A DNA stretch of 59,206 nucleotides, taken from the IMG/VR virus record IMGVR_UViG_3300020281_000024, positions 1 to 59,206 of that record. One strand, given 5' to 3'. The notes under the pieces were generated by a model. It was given only the letters and a program-made list of their open reading frames with translations, made no database searches and was not told where the DNA came from. The DNA comes from a virus. Positions within the stretch are counted from its first letter, which is position 1; the number at the start of each line of letters is the position of its first letter. Positions 36,201-43,782 of this stretch are shown here, piece after piece. A program made the position numbers and the translations under genes.

Positions 36201-39200
36201 GGTTCAAACTATCAACAGAATGATGTTTTAACTTTCTTAGGTTCAAATCTAGGTGGTGTGGACTCAACCAACGATGCACAATTAACAGTCACAGCAGTTG
36301 ACGGCAATGGTGGAATTTTAACTTTCAACGTTACTGGTACAGCAGTTGATACAAAATCTTACACAGCAATATCAAGTGGTGCAAACCTATCTGGTGTTGA
36401 TGCAACATTTGACGTGTCAATTTCAGGCACATCTTATTCTGTATCAGTAAACCAAGCAGGTAACGATTACAGCGTAGGACAAGATTTAATAATTGCAGGA
36501 ACTTCTTTGGGTGGAACGTCACCAGCAAATGATTTAACAATATCAGTTGCATCTATCACAGGATCAACTGGTACAGGACCAATCAACACAATTTCAACAT
36601 CAGGTACAGCGGCACTTGAAGGTACAAATGGTTACAAAGTTGGTGACCAGTTCCTAGTAGGTGGCAGTGACTTAGGTGGTGTGGCTACAACCAATGATGC
36701 TATCGTTAGCGTTGGAGGTGTAAATGGCACAGGCGGTATCACATCATTAACAATTAGCGGTACAGGAACTGATGCCAATGTAGATTATACAAGTCCTGCT
36801 TACACAACATCCGCTTCAGGTACTGGTGCAGTGTTCGATATTAATAGAACAGGTACGACATATACAGCAACATTCAGCAATAATGGTAGTTCATTTATTG
36901 CTTCAGAAACAATTGACATAGCGGGTACGGCATTAGGTGGAACAAGTCCGGCCAACGATTGTCAAATTACAGTTGATACAGTGTCAGCAGGCGCAGTTGC
37001 AACATTCACAGTAACTGGTACAGCAGTAAACACACAAACATACACAAATGTAAACAAAGCAGGTAGAACAGGAACAGGTTTAAGTGTTAATGTAACTTTA
37101 TCCAGTGGTTCTTACAGTGTTGCATTGAACAATCCAGGTGCAAATTATGCCGTGAACCAAACATTTAAAATATTAGGAACAAGTTTATTTGGAACTTCTC
37201 CTGCAAATGATTTAGAATTTACAATCACAGCAGTAAACAATTTAGTAAGTGGTGTTGTAACAACGATAGGAAGTATCACAGGTACAGCAAACACAGGAAC
37301 AGGTAATTCATTAAACGTAAGTGGAACAAACAGAACTCCACAAGGTGTTGGAGCACAATTCAGTATAACAAGATCGAACCAAACTGACTCTTCAACTGCA
37401 TACACAGATGTACAAATAACAAGTTTAGGTTCTAACTATGCAATTGGTGACAAACTTGTGATAGCAGGTTCAAGTTTAGGTGGACAAACTCCTGCAAATG
37501 ATGTAACAATAAGAATTCAAAATATTAACACAACTGGTGGAATATTAGCACAAACACACACTGGTACAGCAGTCGCTGGTACAGGATTAAGTGTATTCGG
37601 TTCTTTATCAATATCAGAAACAATCACACAGAACATAGCACAGAACAGCACAATTACTTACAGTGCGTTAGCAACTATGCAGGTAGATTTTACTACTCCT
37701 CATGGACTAGTTCCAGGAAACGCATTCATTGTTGTAATACAATCAGATGACGGTGCAAACAATCACATACTTGCATCAGGTCCATTCCTTGCTACTGCAA
37801 TTCCGTCAGCAACAAGATTACAATATCAAGTAAGATCACCTGGAGCAATTACGGATTCAGGATGGCAAGGGTTCGTGTACGCGAGACCAGATTCATTCTT
37901 CGTGCATAGACCATTTGATGGTGGTGTACAATTAGGTACAGGTGGTCCATCACATGGTGCACAGGCGATACGTCAATCTAAAAAATACATTAGATATCAA
38001 TCAGGAAAAGGTTGTATGTATACAACGGGTGCCTTGTTTGCTCCAAGTTATGACTTATTGGCTGTATCAGCAGATGGATTGACACAAGGTTCTACAATCA
38101 CAGTGACCACTGATGATGTTGACCACAATTTACAGGTAGGTGCTAGAATAAGATTGATAGGTATAGCAACATCTGGTTATGATGGATTATACACTATTGC
38201 AAGTGTTGTAAATGAAAGAACATTTACAGTATTGGCAACTATTGCACTGGGTGGTACAACAGCAGAATTTACAGATCAACCACAGGTATCATTATACGAA
38301 TGGAATGGTGCAACTGTAAGATCAGGAATATTTGATGATCAGAACGGAATTTATTGGGAATACGACGGACAACAAACCAACGCAGTACAAAGAACAGCAA
38401 CAAGACAACTTGCAGGTGTTGTAACTGTTTCACCTAACAGTAACACAGTGACAGGAACTGGTACAAGATTTAGAGAACAAGTTAAAGCAGGTGATAGAGT
38501 TGTCATCAGAGGTATGACACACGTCGTATCATCTGTTGCTTCTAATACATCAATGTTTGTTACTCCAGATTATAGAGGTGTCAATACTTCGCAAGGTGTA
38601 AAAGTTTGTGCAGTTGTAGACAAAAAAGCAAAACAATCAGAATTCAACAGGGACAAATTAGACGGCAACGGTAAGAGCGGTTATAATTGGGACGTATCTA
38701 AGATGCAGATGATCGGGATACAGTTTTCATGGTACGGGGCTGGATTTATTGACTGGATGGCAAGAGGTAACAAGGGTGACTTTGTGTTTGCTCACAGAAT
38801 GAGAAACTCAAACATCAACACAGAAGCATTTATGAGAACAGGTAACCAACCTGTACGTTACGAAGTAACCAACGAAGGTCCAAACGGTAGATTAGAATTA
38901 GATATGACTACGTCACAAACAACAGTGCCACTAGTTGATGCATCATTCTTCCCTGACAACGGTGGAACTTTGTTTATTGACAACGAAATTATAACTTACA
39001 CTGGTAAAACAGGAGATACTCTAACTGGTTGTACTAGAGCGGCTACATTAACAAACTTTAACGCAGGATCTACAAGAAACTATACTGGTGGATCAGCAAC
39101 ACAACACTTTAGAAACACAGGAGTTGTGTTGATATCTAACACAGCATCACCGATCATATCACACTGGGGATCAGCATATCTAACAGATGGTAACTTCGAC

Positions 39201-40298
39201 GAAGATAGAGGATATCTATTCAGTTACGCTTCCACAGGATTAAGTCTTACAACTACAAAACAAACAGTGTTCCTATTAAGACTAGCACCGTCAGTATCTA
39301 ACGCATTGACAGGTGACTTAGGAGATAGGGATCTACTTAACAGAGCCCAGTTGCTACTAGACGGTGTTGAGATCACAACAGACGTTCCGTCGGCGGGTGT
39401 TAACGGACAGTTGGTTGTACAGGGTGTATTGAATCCACAAAACTATCCAATTGATCCAGCAGATATAGGTTGGGGTGACTTGAAAGGTCCAGCACAAGGT
39501 GGACAGCCAAGTTTCGCTCAGATTGCGGCAGGTGGTTCGGTTAACTGGAACGGTGGTGCATCACAAACTACTCAAACAGCGGACACTATTGCACAGATGA
39601 CTGCAACAGCAAACCACTGGTTCAACTTAGGTGGTAACAGAAACTATGCATACTTCCTTGAAGCACAATGGGAAGGCAAAGGTTTAAGAGTAGGTATGTC
39701 TGTAACATCTGGTCAGTTCCCATCAGGAACGGTGGTAACACAGATTATCGATTACAATTCATACTACTTCGTAAGATTTAGTAATAGACACACAGGTATA
39801 AGTTCAAACCAAGCAGTTGATTTTGCACTAGGTGGTGATCTAACTGGTACAAACTTCTTGTACATGGATCAAACGACATGGGAGGCTTCTAACGCAGTTA
39901 GCGGTACAGAAGTTGACACAGGTTACGCTAGTTTCCCACCAGGTACAACGGTTGCATCAGTTGATCCACTAGATACATTTGGTGCATCTAACTTCTACAG
40001 AGTTACATTCACACAGACATCGACAGGTACAATTACAGCAGGAAGTTCAGTAACGTTTGTATTTGGTCAACCACCATATGCACAACCGGGTGAAACTATA
40101 TTTTCATTTATTGCGGTGCCAGGTGAAAGAGCGACATTGAATCTAGCGGCGATCAAAGCCTTAACTAACACCACACTAGGTGGACGTGGTACGTTCCCTA
40201 ATGGTCCAGACGTGTTAGCAATCAACGTATTTAGAACAGCAGGTACGGGTGATGTTGCAGGAACAGTTACACTGCGTTGGTCAGAAGCACAGGCTTAA
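33288..40298 (+). CDS. Giant fibre/tail protein with eight L-G-G...A-N-D repeats (2336 aa)
   Basis: Largest gene in the window. The N-terminus has helical Y-L-K-D-E-A-T-A-Y-I / Y-I-K-A-E-V-A-K-Y-V segments and C-E-R-D-M-G-Y-N-I-T-G-I-L-K-D-L-R-Y-G-G-N (about 226), a module also in the 1891-residue fibre. Residues about 737-1445 contain eight beta-rich repeats centred on G-x-S-L-G-G-x-x-x-A-N-D. Near 1541 is F-D-G-G-V-Q-L-G-T-G-G-P-S-H-G-A-Q and I-R-Q-S-K-K-Y-I-R-Y. The C-terminus (Q-P-G-E-T-I-F-S-F-I-A-V-P-G-E-R ... N-T-T-L-G-G-R-G-T-F-P-N-G-P-D-V-L-A-I-N-V) resembles the conserved end I recall from long fibre-like proteins of marine T4-type phages. Its stop abuts the converging cupin gene with no spacer. 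Confidence 0.75.
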   Translation: MAKRRINDYKFIPGIPTTGNLYPNAWAQINANQEYLKDEATAYIASRVTTDTAYDAYPNTSARITNNLEYIKAEVAKYVENQVAGNVAPFAGYGGLSANIKQDVEKVVNAAYKDARYGGNERMRAQSNTYYVDGVLQLGDQGNPEIDYLTYARNLIHSYILTGAANSTINTEGLTQNTSGSNAESAGRTLMQSNMNVIINAIDNGILTLPAEVISSYPFADYTYDPYLCERDMGYNITGILKDLRYGGNEQSRYNAGTYWNGEVSVLTGNRQPEIQTKNEIRNIINNHIIPGTAHTTKQSPVVTQQTILGNAGEAAASGRVTTLFGIITDVIQNGLDNLPTQINNGISSVKIPERVELAELLLITNTTDNTVLYTFNDSAQGATVSFKREYESGTSNTTAFVDPDFPKAYHGNDVITTIFLNADTSADNDTDELQIFVEDDEVRTRPHDFGTDAIERLRVAQPESMLDADFEYGLQPTKWQAIATQRGYPSIYEVPGTDFDIATVTSDASAGTQGIGSSLITVTTVGPHNFEAGQPFTITGFNNAVTGASRAAGSFVVNTIISSTQFTYYAKAKVASANPTTISTTNTQLREGNFYTGAAIGFPSFSVSSNGSSGSFTTALNALSGASILPYTGTTPPVGAPLSGTGIPTGTQITGANGAGGALASPNVTGDFLSGVTEITVADSAGIVQNSVIDRGDGYAVAITNIAGNNLTLSSPLVQNIIGDITNYTGLAGVNYTPAGQLATFDISRVGGNYSVVIASSGENYTVGDAIVVPGTSLGGSTPANDATVLVESVDTGGEILTASISGSAFTGTGNTTGTSPTWQGGLGQGAQINVTKTNQSYTVALNSPTYTGTAVGTFPGAAGSSATFDVVATAGSYSASVNGAGSGYIVNDVIRIDGSTFGGTSANHANIRVTAVTGGGAIQTISVLGTAPAQEVTYNTVAFTGGNGTSAAFNVTRNGTTYSAAITSLGSNYQQNDVLTFLGSNLGGVDSTNDAQLTVTAVDGNGGILTFNVTGTAVDTKSYTAISSGANLSGVDATFDVSISGTSYSVSVNQAGNDYSVGQDLIIAGTSLGGTSPANDLTISVASITGSTGTGPINTISTSGTAALEGTNGYKVGDQFLVGGSDLGGVATTNDAIVSVGGVNGTGGITSLTISGTGTDANVDYTSPAYTTSASGTGAVFDINRTGTTYTATFSNNGSSFIASETIDIAGTALGGTSPANDCQITVDTVSAGAVATFTVTGTAVNTQTYTNVNKAGRTGTGLSVNVTLSSGSYSVALNNPGANYAVNQTFKILGTSLFGTSPANDLEFTITAVNNLVSGVVTTIGSITGTANTGTGNSLNVSGTNRTPQGVGAQFSITRSNQTDSSTAYTDVQITSLGSNYAIGDKLVIAGSSLGGQTPANDVTIRIQNINTTGGILAQTHTGTAVAGTGLSVFGSLSISETITQNIAQNSTITYSALATMQVDFTTPHGLVPGNAFIVVIQSDDGANNHILASGPFLATAIPSATRLQYQVRSPGAITDSGWQGFVYARPDSFFVHRPFDGGVQLGTGGPSHGAQAIRQSKKYIRYQSGKGCMYTTGALFAPSYDLLAVSADGLTQGSTITVTTDDVDHNLQVGARIRLIGIATSGYDGLYTIASVVNERTFTVLATIALGGTTAEFTDQPQVSLYEWNGATVRSGIFDDQNGIYWEYDGQQTNAVQRTATRQLAGVVTVSPNSNTVTGTGTRFREQVKAGDRVVIRGMTHVVSSVASNTSMFVTPDYRGVNTSQGVKVCAVVDKKAKQSEFNRDKLDGNGKSGYNWDVSKMQMIGIQFSWYGAGFIDWMARGNKGDFVFAHRMRNSNINTEAFMRTGNQPVRYEVTNEGPNGRLELDMTTSQTTVPLVDASFFPDNGGTLFIDNEIITYTGKTGDTLTGCTRAATLTNFNAGSTRNYTGGSATQHFRNTGVVLISNTASPIISHWGSAYLTDGNFDEDRGYLFSYASTGLSLTTTKQTVFLLRLAPSVSNALTGDLGDRDLLNRAQLLLDGVEITTDVPSAGVNGQLVVQGVLNPQNYPIDPADIGWGDLKGPAQGGQPSFAQIAAGGSVNWNGGASQTTQTADTIAQMTATANHWFNLGGNRNYAYFLEAQWEGKGLRVGMSVTSGQFPSGTVVTQIIDYNSYYFVRFSNRHTGISSNQAVDFALGGDLTGTNFLYMDQTTWEASNAVSGTEVDTGYASFPPGTTVASVDPLDTFGASNFYRVTFTQTSTGTITAGSSVTFVFGQPPYAQPGETIFSFIAVPGERATLNLAAIKALTNTTLGGRGTFPNGPDVLAINVFRTAGTGDVAGTVTLRWSEAQA
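35530..37600 (+). repeat. Eight imperfect in-frame repeats of about 80-90 codons
   Basis: Protein-level repeats inside the 2336-residue gene, each containing a variant of V-G-D-x-I-x-I-A-G-x-S-L-G-G-T-S-P-A-N-D followed by a glycine-rich strand and an ending S-G-T-A. I count eight (roughly 83 residues apart, the fifth with a shortened first half). A single similar copy is in the 1720-residue fibre (about 11790-11930), indicating exchange between fibre genes. Confidence 0.7.
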
Positions 40299-40688
40299 TT
40301 ATTTTTCTTCAGTAACGGTAGTTTTTTGGTTATCGCCTTTGATTATGCGATAGTTGTCATTGGGATCATCAGCAGTACTCACTTCAGTAATACTTCCATT
40401 GTCAGTTAGACATTGCACTTGATGAGGTAGGAAAGGAATGTTACGCCATGTATCACCTTCATTTAATTCTTTTGTGTAAAGTGTTGCGTCCTTGGTATCT
40501 ATCCAACTTAATAAAAATTTGCCAGCATTGACAAACCAAGATTCATCTTTTTTTGCGTGATAGTGCATAGAAAATTTTGCACCTTTTCTATTGAAAACCA
40601 TTATTTTTCCACAATATAAATCATTGGAAGCAAAAATTAATTCGTATCCCCAACCTTTGTCTATTTTACCTTCTTTATTAATTGGCAT
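40299..40688 (-). CDS. Cupin-fold sugar-isomerase-like protein (129 aa)
   Basis: A single cupin domain: G-W-G-Y-E-L-I-F at 12-19, then M-H-Y-H-A-K-K-D-E at 41-49 and L-P-H-Q at 87-90. His42, His44, Glu49 and His89 form a complete cupin metal site, resembling the C-terminal half of type II phosphomannose isomerases and related sugar-phosphate enzymes. Last gene of the minus-strand operon. Its ATG overlaps the end of the HldD-like gene by 11 bases. Within a heptose-type pathway it might isomerise or epimerise a sugar intermediate; substrate unknown. Confidence 0.6.
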   Translation of the reverse strand: MPINKEGKIDKGWGYELIFASNDLYCGKIMVFNRKGAKFSMHYHAKKDESWFVNAGKFLLSWIDTKDATLYTKELNEGDTWRNIPFLPHQVQCLTDNGSITEVSTADDPNDNYRIIKGDNQKTTVTEEK

Positions 40689-41496
40689 TTAAGAACTCCT
40701 CCACTGTTTTAAATTTGTGTTCTATGTTTTTATTTAATTCTGTTAAATCTGCACTGGTGTAGGTCTGATATTGACCTTGTAGTTTTGTAGGCATAGGTAT
40801 GATTTCTATTTCTGCGTTGTATTTTTTGGCTACCAATTCAGCAACTTTCTGAAAAGATATTGGTGCACCTGTACCAACATTAAAAATCCCTGAAACATCT
40901 TTGTTCATCATCTTACTATGCACATCACACACGTCATCCACACAAACAAAATCACGCAAATATTGATCGCTGTTTTCAAACAATTTTATCTTGCCAGTCT
41001 TAGCCTGGTTTGCAAATTTTGTTACAGGTGATGCTTGATCTCCTTTGCTTTCTTCGTTGTTACCATACACATTAAAATATCTATAACCCTGGACAAGCAC
41101 TTTAAATTCTCCCATTATTGAATTCACAAATCTGTCAAATAGATATTTGCTCCAAGCATATGCATTTAGAGGATACACATCACCGTCCTCTTTGAAGTTG
41201 CCTGTGTTTCCGTACACACTTGCCGAACTGGCATACTGGAAATTTGTTCCCATTGTGTCACACATTTCTAAAAGTTTCATACTGTATTCTAAATTTGTTT
41301 TCAAAATTTTGTCAACATTTCTTTCTGTTGTGCTTGTGATTGCACCAAGGTGGATTACCCAATCATACAATGACGGATCTGGAAAATGATTTGGATTTTC
41401 CCATCTAAAGCCTATGACTTCATGACCTTCTTTAGCCAATTGCATTCCTAAATGACTCCCTATAAATCCTTTATATCCTGTTAAACAAATTTTCAT
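40678..41496 (-). CDS. HldD-like ADP-heptose 6-epimerase (NAD-dependent SDR family, 272 aa)
   Basis: Rossmann N-terminus with G7-x-x-G10-x-x-G13 (T-G-Y-K-G-F-I-G). The HldD signature runs along the protein: T-S-T-T-E-R-N (about 54-60), Y-A-S-S-A-S-V-Y-G (88-96), P-L-N-A-Y-A-W-S-K with Tyr113 and Lys117 as the SDR Y-x3-K pair, G-Y-R-Y-F-N-V-Y-G, K-G-D-Q-A-S with Lys151 at the HldD lysine, L-F-E-N-S-D-Q-Y-L-R-D-F-V, G-I-F-N-V-G-T-G and P-M-P-T-K-L-Q-G-Q-Y-Q. HldD inverts C6'' of ADP-D-glycero-D-manno-heptose. It is shorter than E. coli HldD (310). I choose ATG 41496 because it overlaps the upstream stop as TAATG; an in-frame ATG at 41514 would add six residues. Confidence 0.82.
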   Translation of the reverse strand: MKICLTGYKGFIGSHLGMQLAKEGHEVIGFRWENPNHFPDPSLYDWVIHLGAITSTTERNVDKILKTNLEYSMKLLEMCDTMGTNFQYASSASVYGNTGNFKEDGDVYPLNAYAWSKYLFDRFVNSIMGEFKVLVQGYRYFNVYGNNEESKGDQASPVTKFANQAKTGKIKLFENSDQYLRDFVCVDDVCDVHSKMMNKDVSGIFNVGTGAPISFQKVAELVAKKYNAEIEIIPMPTKLQGQYQTYTSADLTELNKNIEHKFKTVEEFLNAN

Positions 41497-42101
41497 TACC
41501 AAACGTTCTCCCATAATTTAATAATTTTATCTGCGCCTTCTGGTCTTATACTTTTTGTAAGTTCGTCATGATGATTGGGCATATAATTCATGTTTATATT
41601 AATCCTACTTCTTTTATCTGTGCAAGTAGTTCCTGTGTGTTCCATATAACTAGGAAACACCACCATAGAATTTTCAACACTAGGCACTTTTGTTCCGTCT
41701 CTAAATTCAGTGTAACCATCAGTTGAGTTCACATAATATATCGCAGTGTAACTTAACACAACTCTAGTGTCTGCATGGAATCCGTGTTTTATAATTTTTT
41801 CAGTTCTTGGAATATTATTTGCTTTCACTCTCACAAATGTATTTGCTTTCAGCACGTTGAAGATTGGATACAACATTTCCCAATTACTCCATTCCGTTGA
41901 TACATCTGAAACTCCGTGAAAATTATGTACAAATTGTAACTGATCTTTATCTTGAGTCATTTTTTGTTTGTCTTCTACAACGTGTTCTGTGTAATACCAA
42001 GGAAAATGATCACTTAACATTTTATTTTGTATACGTTGTAATTCTTCTTTAGTAATTACGTTTGTACAAATTAATTTACCGTTTTCAATTCTTGTTTCCA
42101 T
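41496..42101 (-). CDS. 2OG-Fe(II) dioxygenase (201 aa)
   Basis: Jelly-roll oxygenase with the full iron and cosubstrate set: His109-x-Asp111 (G-F-H-A-D-T), distal His155 (Y-M-E-H-T-G-T), and Arg164 or Arg166 for 2-oxoglutarate. S-Y-T-A-I-Y-Y-V-N fits the central strand. These enzymes hydroxylate small molecules, sugars or proteins with O2 and 2-oxoglutarate. It lies between HldE-like and HldD-like genes, overlapping both (17 bases with the former, TAATG with the latter), so a sugar or nucleotide-sugar intermediate is a reasonable but unproved substrate. A different 2OG oxygenase is at 47630-48274. Confidence 0.75.
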   Translation of the reverse strand: METRIENGKLICTNVITKEELQRIQNKMLSDHFPWYYTEHVVEDKQKMTQDKDQLQFVHNFHGVSDVSTEWSNWEMLYPIFNVLKANTFVRVKANNIPRTEKIIKHGFHADTRVVLSYTAIYYVNSTDGYTEFRDGTKVPSVENSMVVFPSYMEHTGTTCTDKRSRININMNYMPNHHDELTKSIRPEGADKIIKLWENVW

Positions 42102-43338
42102 TGACCTTATCCACTATGTTTGTTGTTGAAAATCCTTTCACTGTTGGAAAAATTCTTACTTCCGCAAGATCATTCCCGACCACTGTGTCAAATGTGTAAT
42201 CACCGCCTTTTACAATTATGTTTGGCTCATACTTTTTAATTGCTTCTATCGGTGTATCTTCGTTAAACACAACAACTTTATCTACCCAAGGTAATTGCAG
42301 TAATTGTTGTTCACGCACAAATGAATTATTGAATGGTCTGTTTTGTCCCTTTAATCTTTTGACACTTTCATCGGAGTTAATGCCCACAATTAATTGATCT
42401 CCTTGTTGTTTCGCAAATTTTAATAATTTAAAGTGTCCTTCATGTAATATATCAAACACTCCATTGGTCCATACCACTGTGTCTTCAACATCTGATCTAT
42501 CAATTATTGATACTCCTCTTTTTTGTACAATTTTTTCTGCACCTTTTACCGCAAGTTCGCAACAATTAATCATTTTAATATTTTGAAAGTAATGTGCAAT
42601 AATGGCTAAAACAGAATCACCCGCTCCACTTACATCTGCAACTTCAACAGTATTGCTTTTGATATGGTCATACGAGTCTTTAGTTACAACGTGTATTCCG
42701 TTGGCTCCATCTGTAACAATAAGCCACGTCCATTCGTTGTCTTCACATCTCTTTTTAGCAATTTCAACGTCAAAATTTCCAAACCATGCTTCATATTCTT
42801 TCATATTTGGTTTAACTAAAAATGCTCCTATGTACTTGCTAAATCCTTGTTTTGGATCCACATAAACATTTTTGCATTTTTCTAAAATTTTCATCACAGT
42901 GTCCTTTTTGATCACTCCTTTATTGTAATCACTAACAATTACTGTGTCGTCTTCTTGCAAATCTTTTAATAATAATTCTAATGGTGAATCAGACGTATAT
43001 TTTTCTTCTTTGTCTACCCTGATAAGATGTTGTCCATTTTGTCCTATGATTCTAGTTTTGGTAGTGGTCATTATACCATCTTGGCACAGATGCGACTTTA
43101 CTCCATTTTGCAGTAAAATTTCTTGGATTTTGTGTCCGGGTATGTCGTTGCCCACGGAACCATAAAGCCACGTGTCTGTGCCCAAGTTTGATAGGTTTAA
43201 CGCTAGGTTTCCAGCGCCTCCAACGTTGAAGTCTTTGTTTGTTTCTTTAACTACAAGTACCGGTGCTTCTGGACTGACTTTTTGGCAGTCGCCCTGCGTC
43301 CACATATCAAGCATAACGTCACCGATGATTTTAATCAT
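42085..43338 (-). CDS. hldE: HldE-like bifunctional heptose-7-P kinase / heptose-1-P adenylyltransferase (417 aa)
   Basis: Two domains in the usual order. Residues 1-~285: PfkB/ribokinase fold with V-G-G-A-G-N at 39-44 and the catalytic anion-hole motif S-G-A-G-D at 237-241. Residues ~288-417: nucleotidyltransferase with T-N-G-V-F-D-I-L-H-E-G-H, the H-x-G-H signature at 299-302, then N-S-D-E-S-V-K-R-L-K-G, F-N-E-D-T-P-I-E-A-I, V-K-G-G-D-Y and S-T-T-N-I-V. Both active sites look intact; it is shorter than E. coli HldE (477). Expected reactions: D-glycero-D-manno-heptose 7-phosphate to the 1,7-bisphosphate, and heptose 1-phosphate plus ATP to ADP-heptose. The isomerase GmhA and phosphatase GmhB are not in this window. 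Start overlaps the Nudix stop (TAATG). Confidence 0.88.
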   Translation of the reverse strand: MIKIIGDVMLDMWTQGDCQKVSPEAPVLVVKETNKDFNVGGAGNLALNLSNLGTDTWLYGSVGNDIPGHKIQEILLQNGVKSHLCQDGIMTTTKTRIIGQNGQHLIRVDKEEKYTSDSPLELLLKDLQEDDTVIVSDYNKGVIKKDTVMKILEKCKNVYVDPKQGFSKYIGAFLVKPNMKEYEAWFGNFDVEIAKKRCEDNEWTWLIVTDGANGIHVVTKDSYDHIKSNTVEVADVSGAGDSVLAIIAHYFQNIKMINCCELAVKGAEKIVQKRGVSIIDRSDVEDTVVWTNGVFDILHEGHFKLLKFAKQQGDQLIVGINSDESVKRLKGQNRPFNNSFVREQQLLQLPWVDKVVVFNEDTPIEAIKKYEPNIIVKGGDYTFDTVVGNDLAEVRIFPTVKGFSTTNIVDKVNGNKN

Positions 43339-43766
43339 TACATTAATTTTAGCATTTTGAACACAGTGTCTAGTTTGACCTGGTTCATTTTATTTTGTAG
43401 AGTCTTACGTAAACCTTGATGCAATGGCTTGGGCCAATTGCCAAAACTTACCCACGCATATCCATCGTGTTCTGTATTCAATTTTGGAATAAATTCTTTT
43501 TCTACGACACATAGGAAAGTATGGTATAAAAAGTTTTCGTCGTTGCTGATGAAAGTTTCCATAGGTATTTTCTTTTTGATATCCACGTCACCTATTTCTT
43601 CTTTGATTTCACGGTTTAAGCCTTCCCATAAATTTTCATTCACGGTTGTACCGCCAACCAATCCCCACACATGATTTTGTTTACTTTGTACTCTATGAAG
43701 TAATAAAAACCTTTGGGTATCCAAAGTATAGAAGAGTGCACCGCACCCGATAATTTTACTGCTCAT
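43338..43766 (-). CDS. Nudix hydrolase, GDP-mannose mannosyl hydrolase-like (142 aa)
   Basis: Complete Nudix box at residues 38-60 (G-x5-E-x7-R-E-I-K-E-E-I-G), with Gly38, Glu44, Arg52, Glu53, Glu56 and Glu57. The N-terminus V-W-G-L-V-G-G-T is the typical strand before the box. The W-x-F-G-N-W-P end portion resembles nucleotide-sugar Nudix enzymes. Such enzymes cleave nucleoside diphosphates linked to another group. Next to an ADP-heptose synthesis gene it could trim nucleotide sugars or act as pool control. It starts 16 bases downstream of gene 15 and is coupled by TAATG to the HldE-like gene. Substrate not deducible. Confidence 0.75.
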   Translation of the reverse strand: MSSKIIGCGALFYTLDTQRFLLLHRVQSKQNHVWGLVGGTTVNENLWEGLNREIKEEIGDVDIKKKIPMETFISNDENFLYHTFLCVVEKEFIPKLNTEHDGYAWVSFGNWPKPLHQGLRKTLQNKMNQVKLDTVFKMLKLM

Positions 43767-43782
43767 GTAAATAATTATGTGA

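Noticed and set aside
35530-37600. Repeat array as a CRISPR
   Set aside because: The repeats are long, diverged and in frame within one coding sequence, with no uniform short repeats and spacers.
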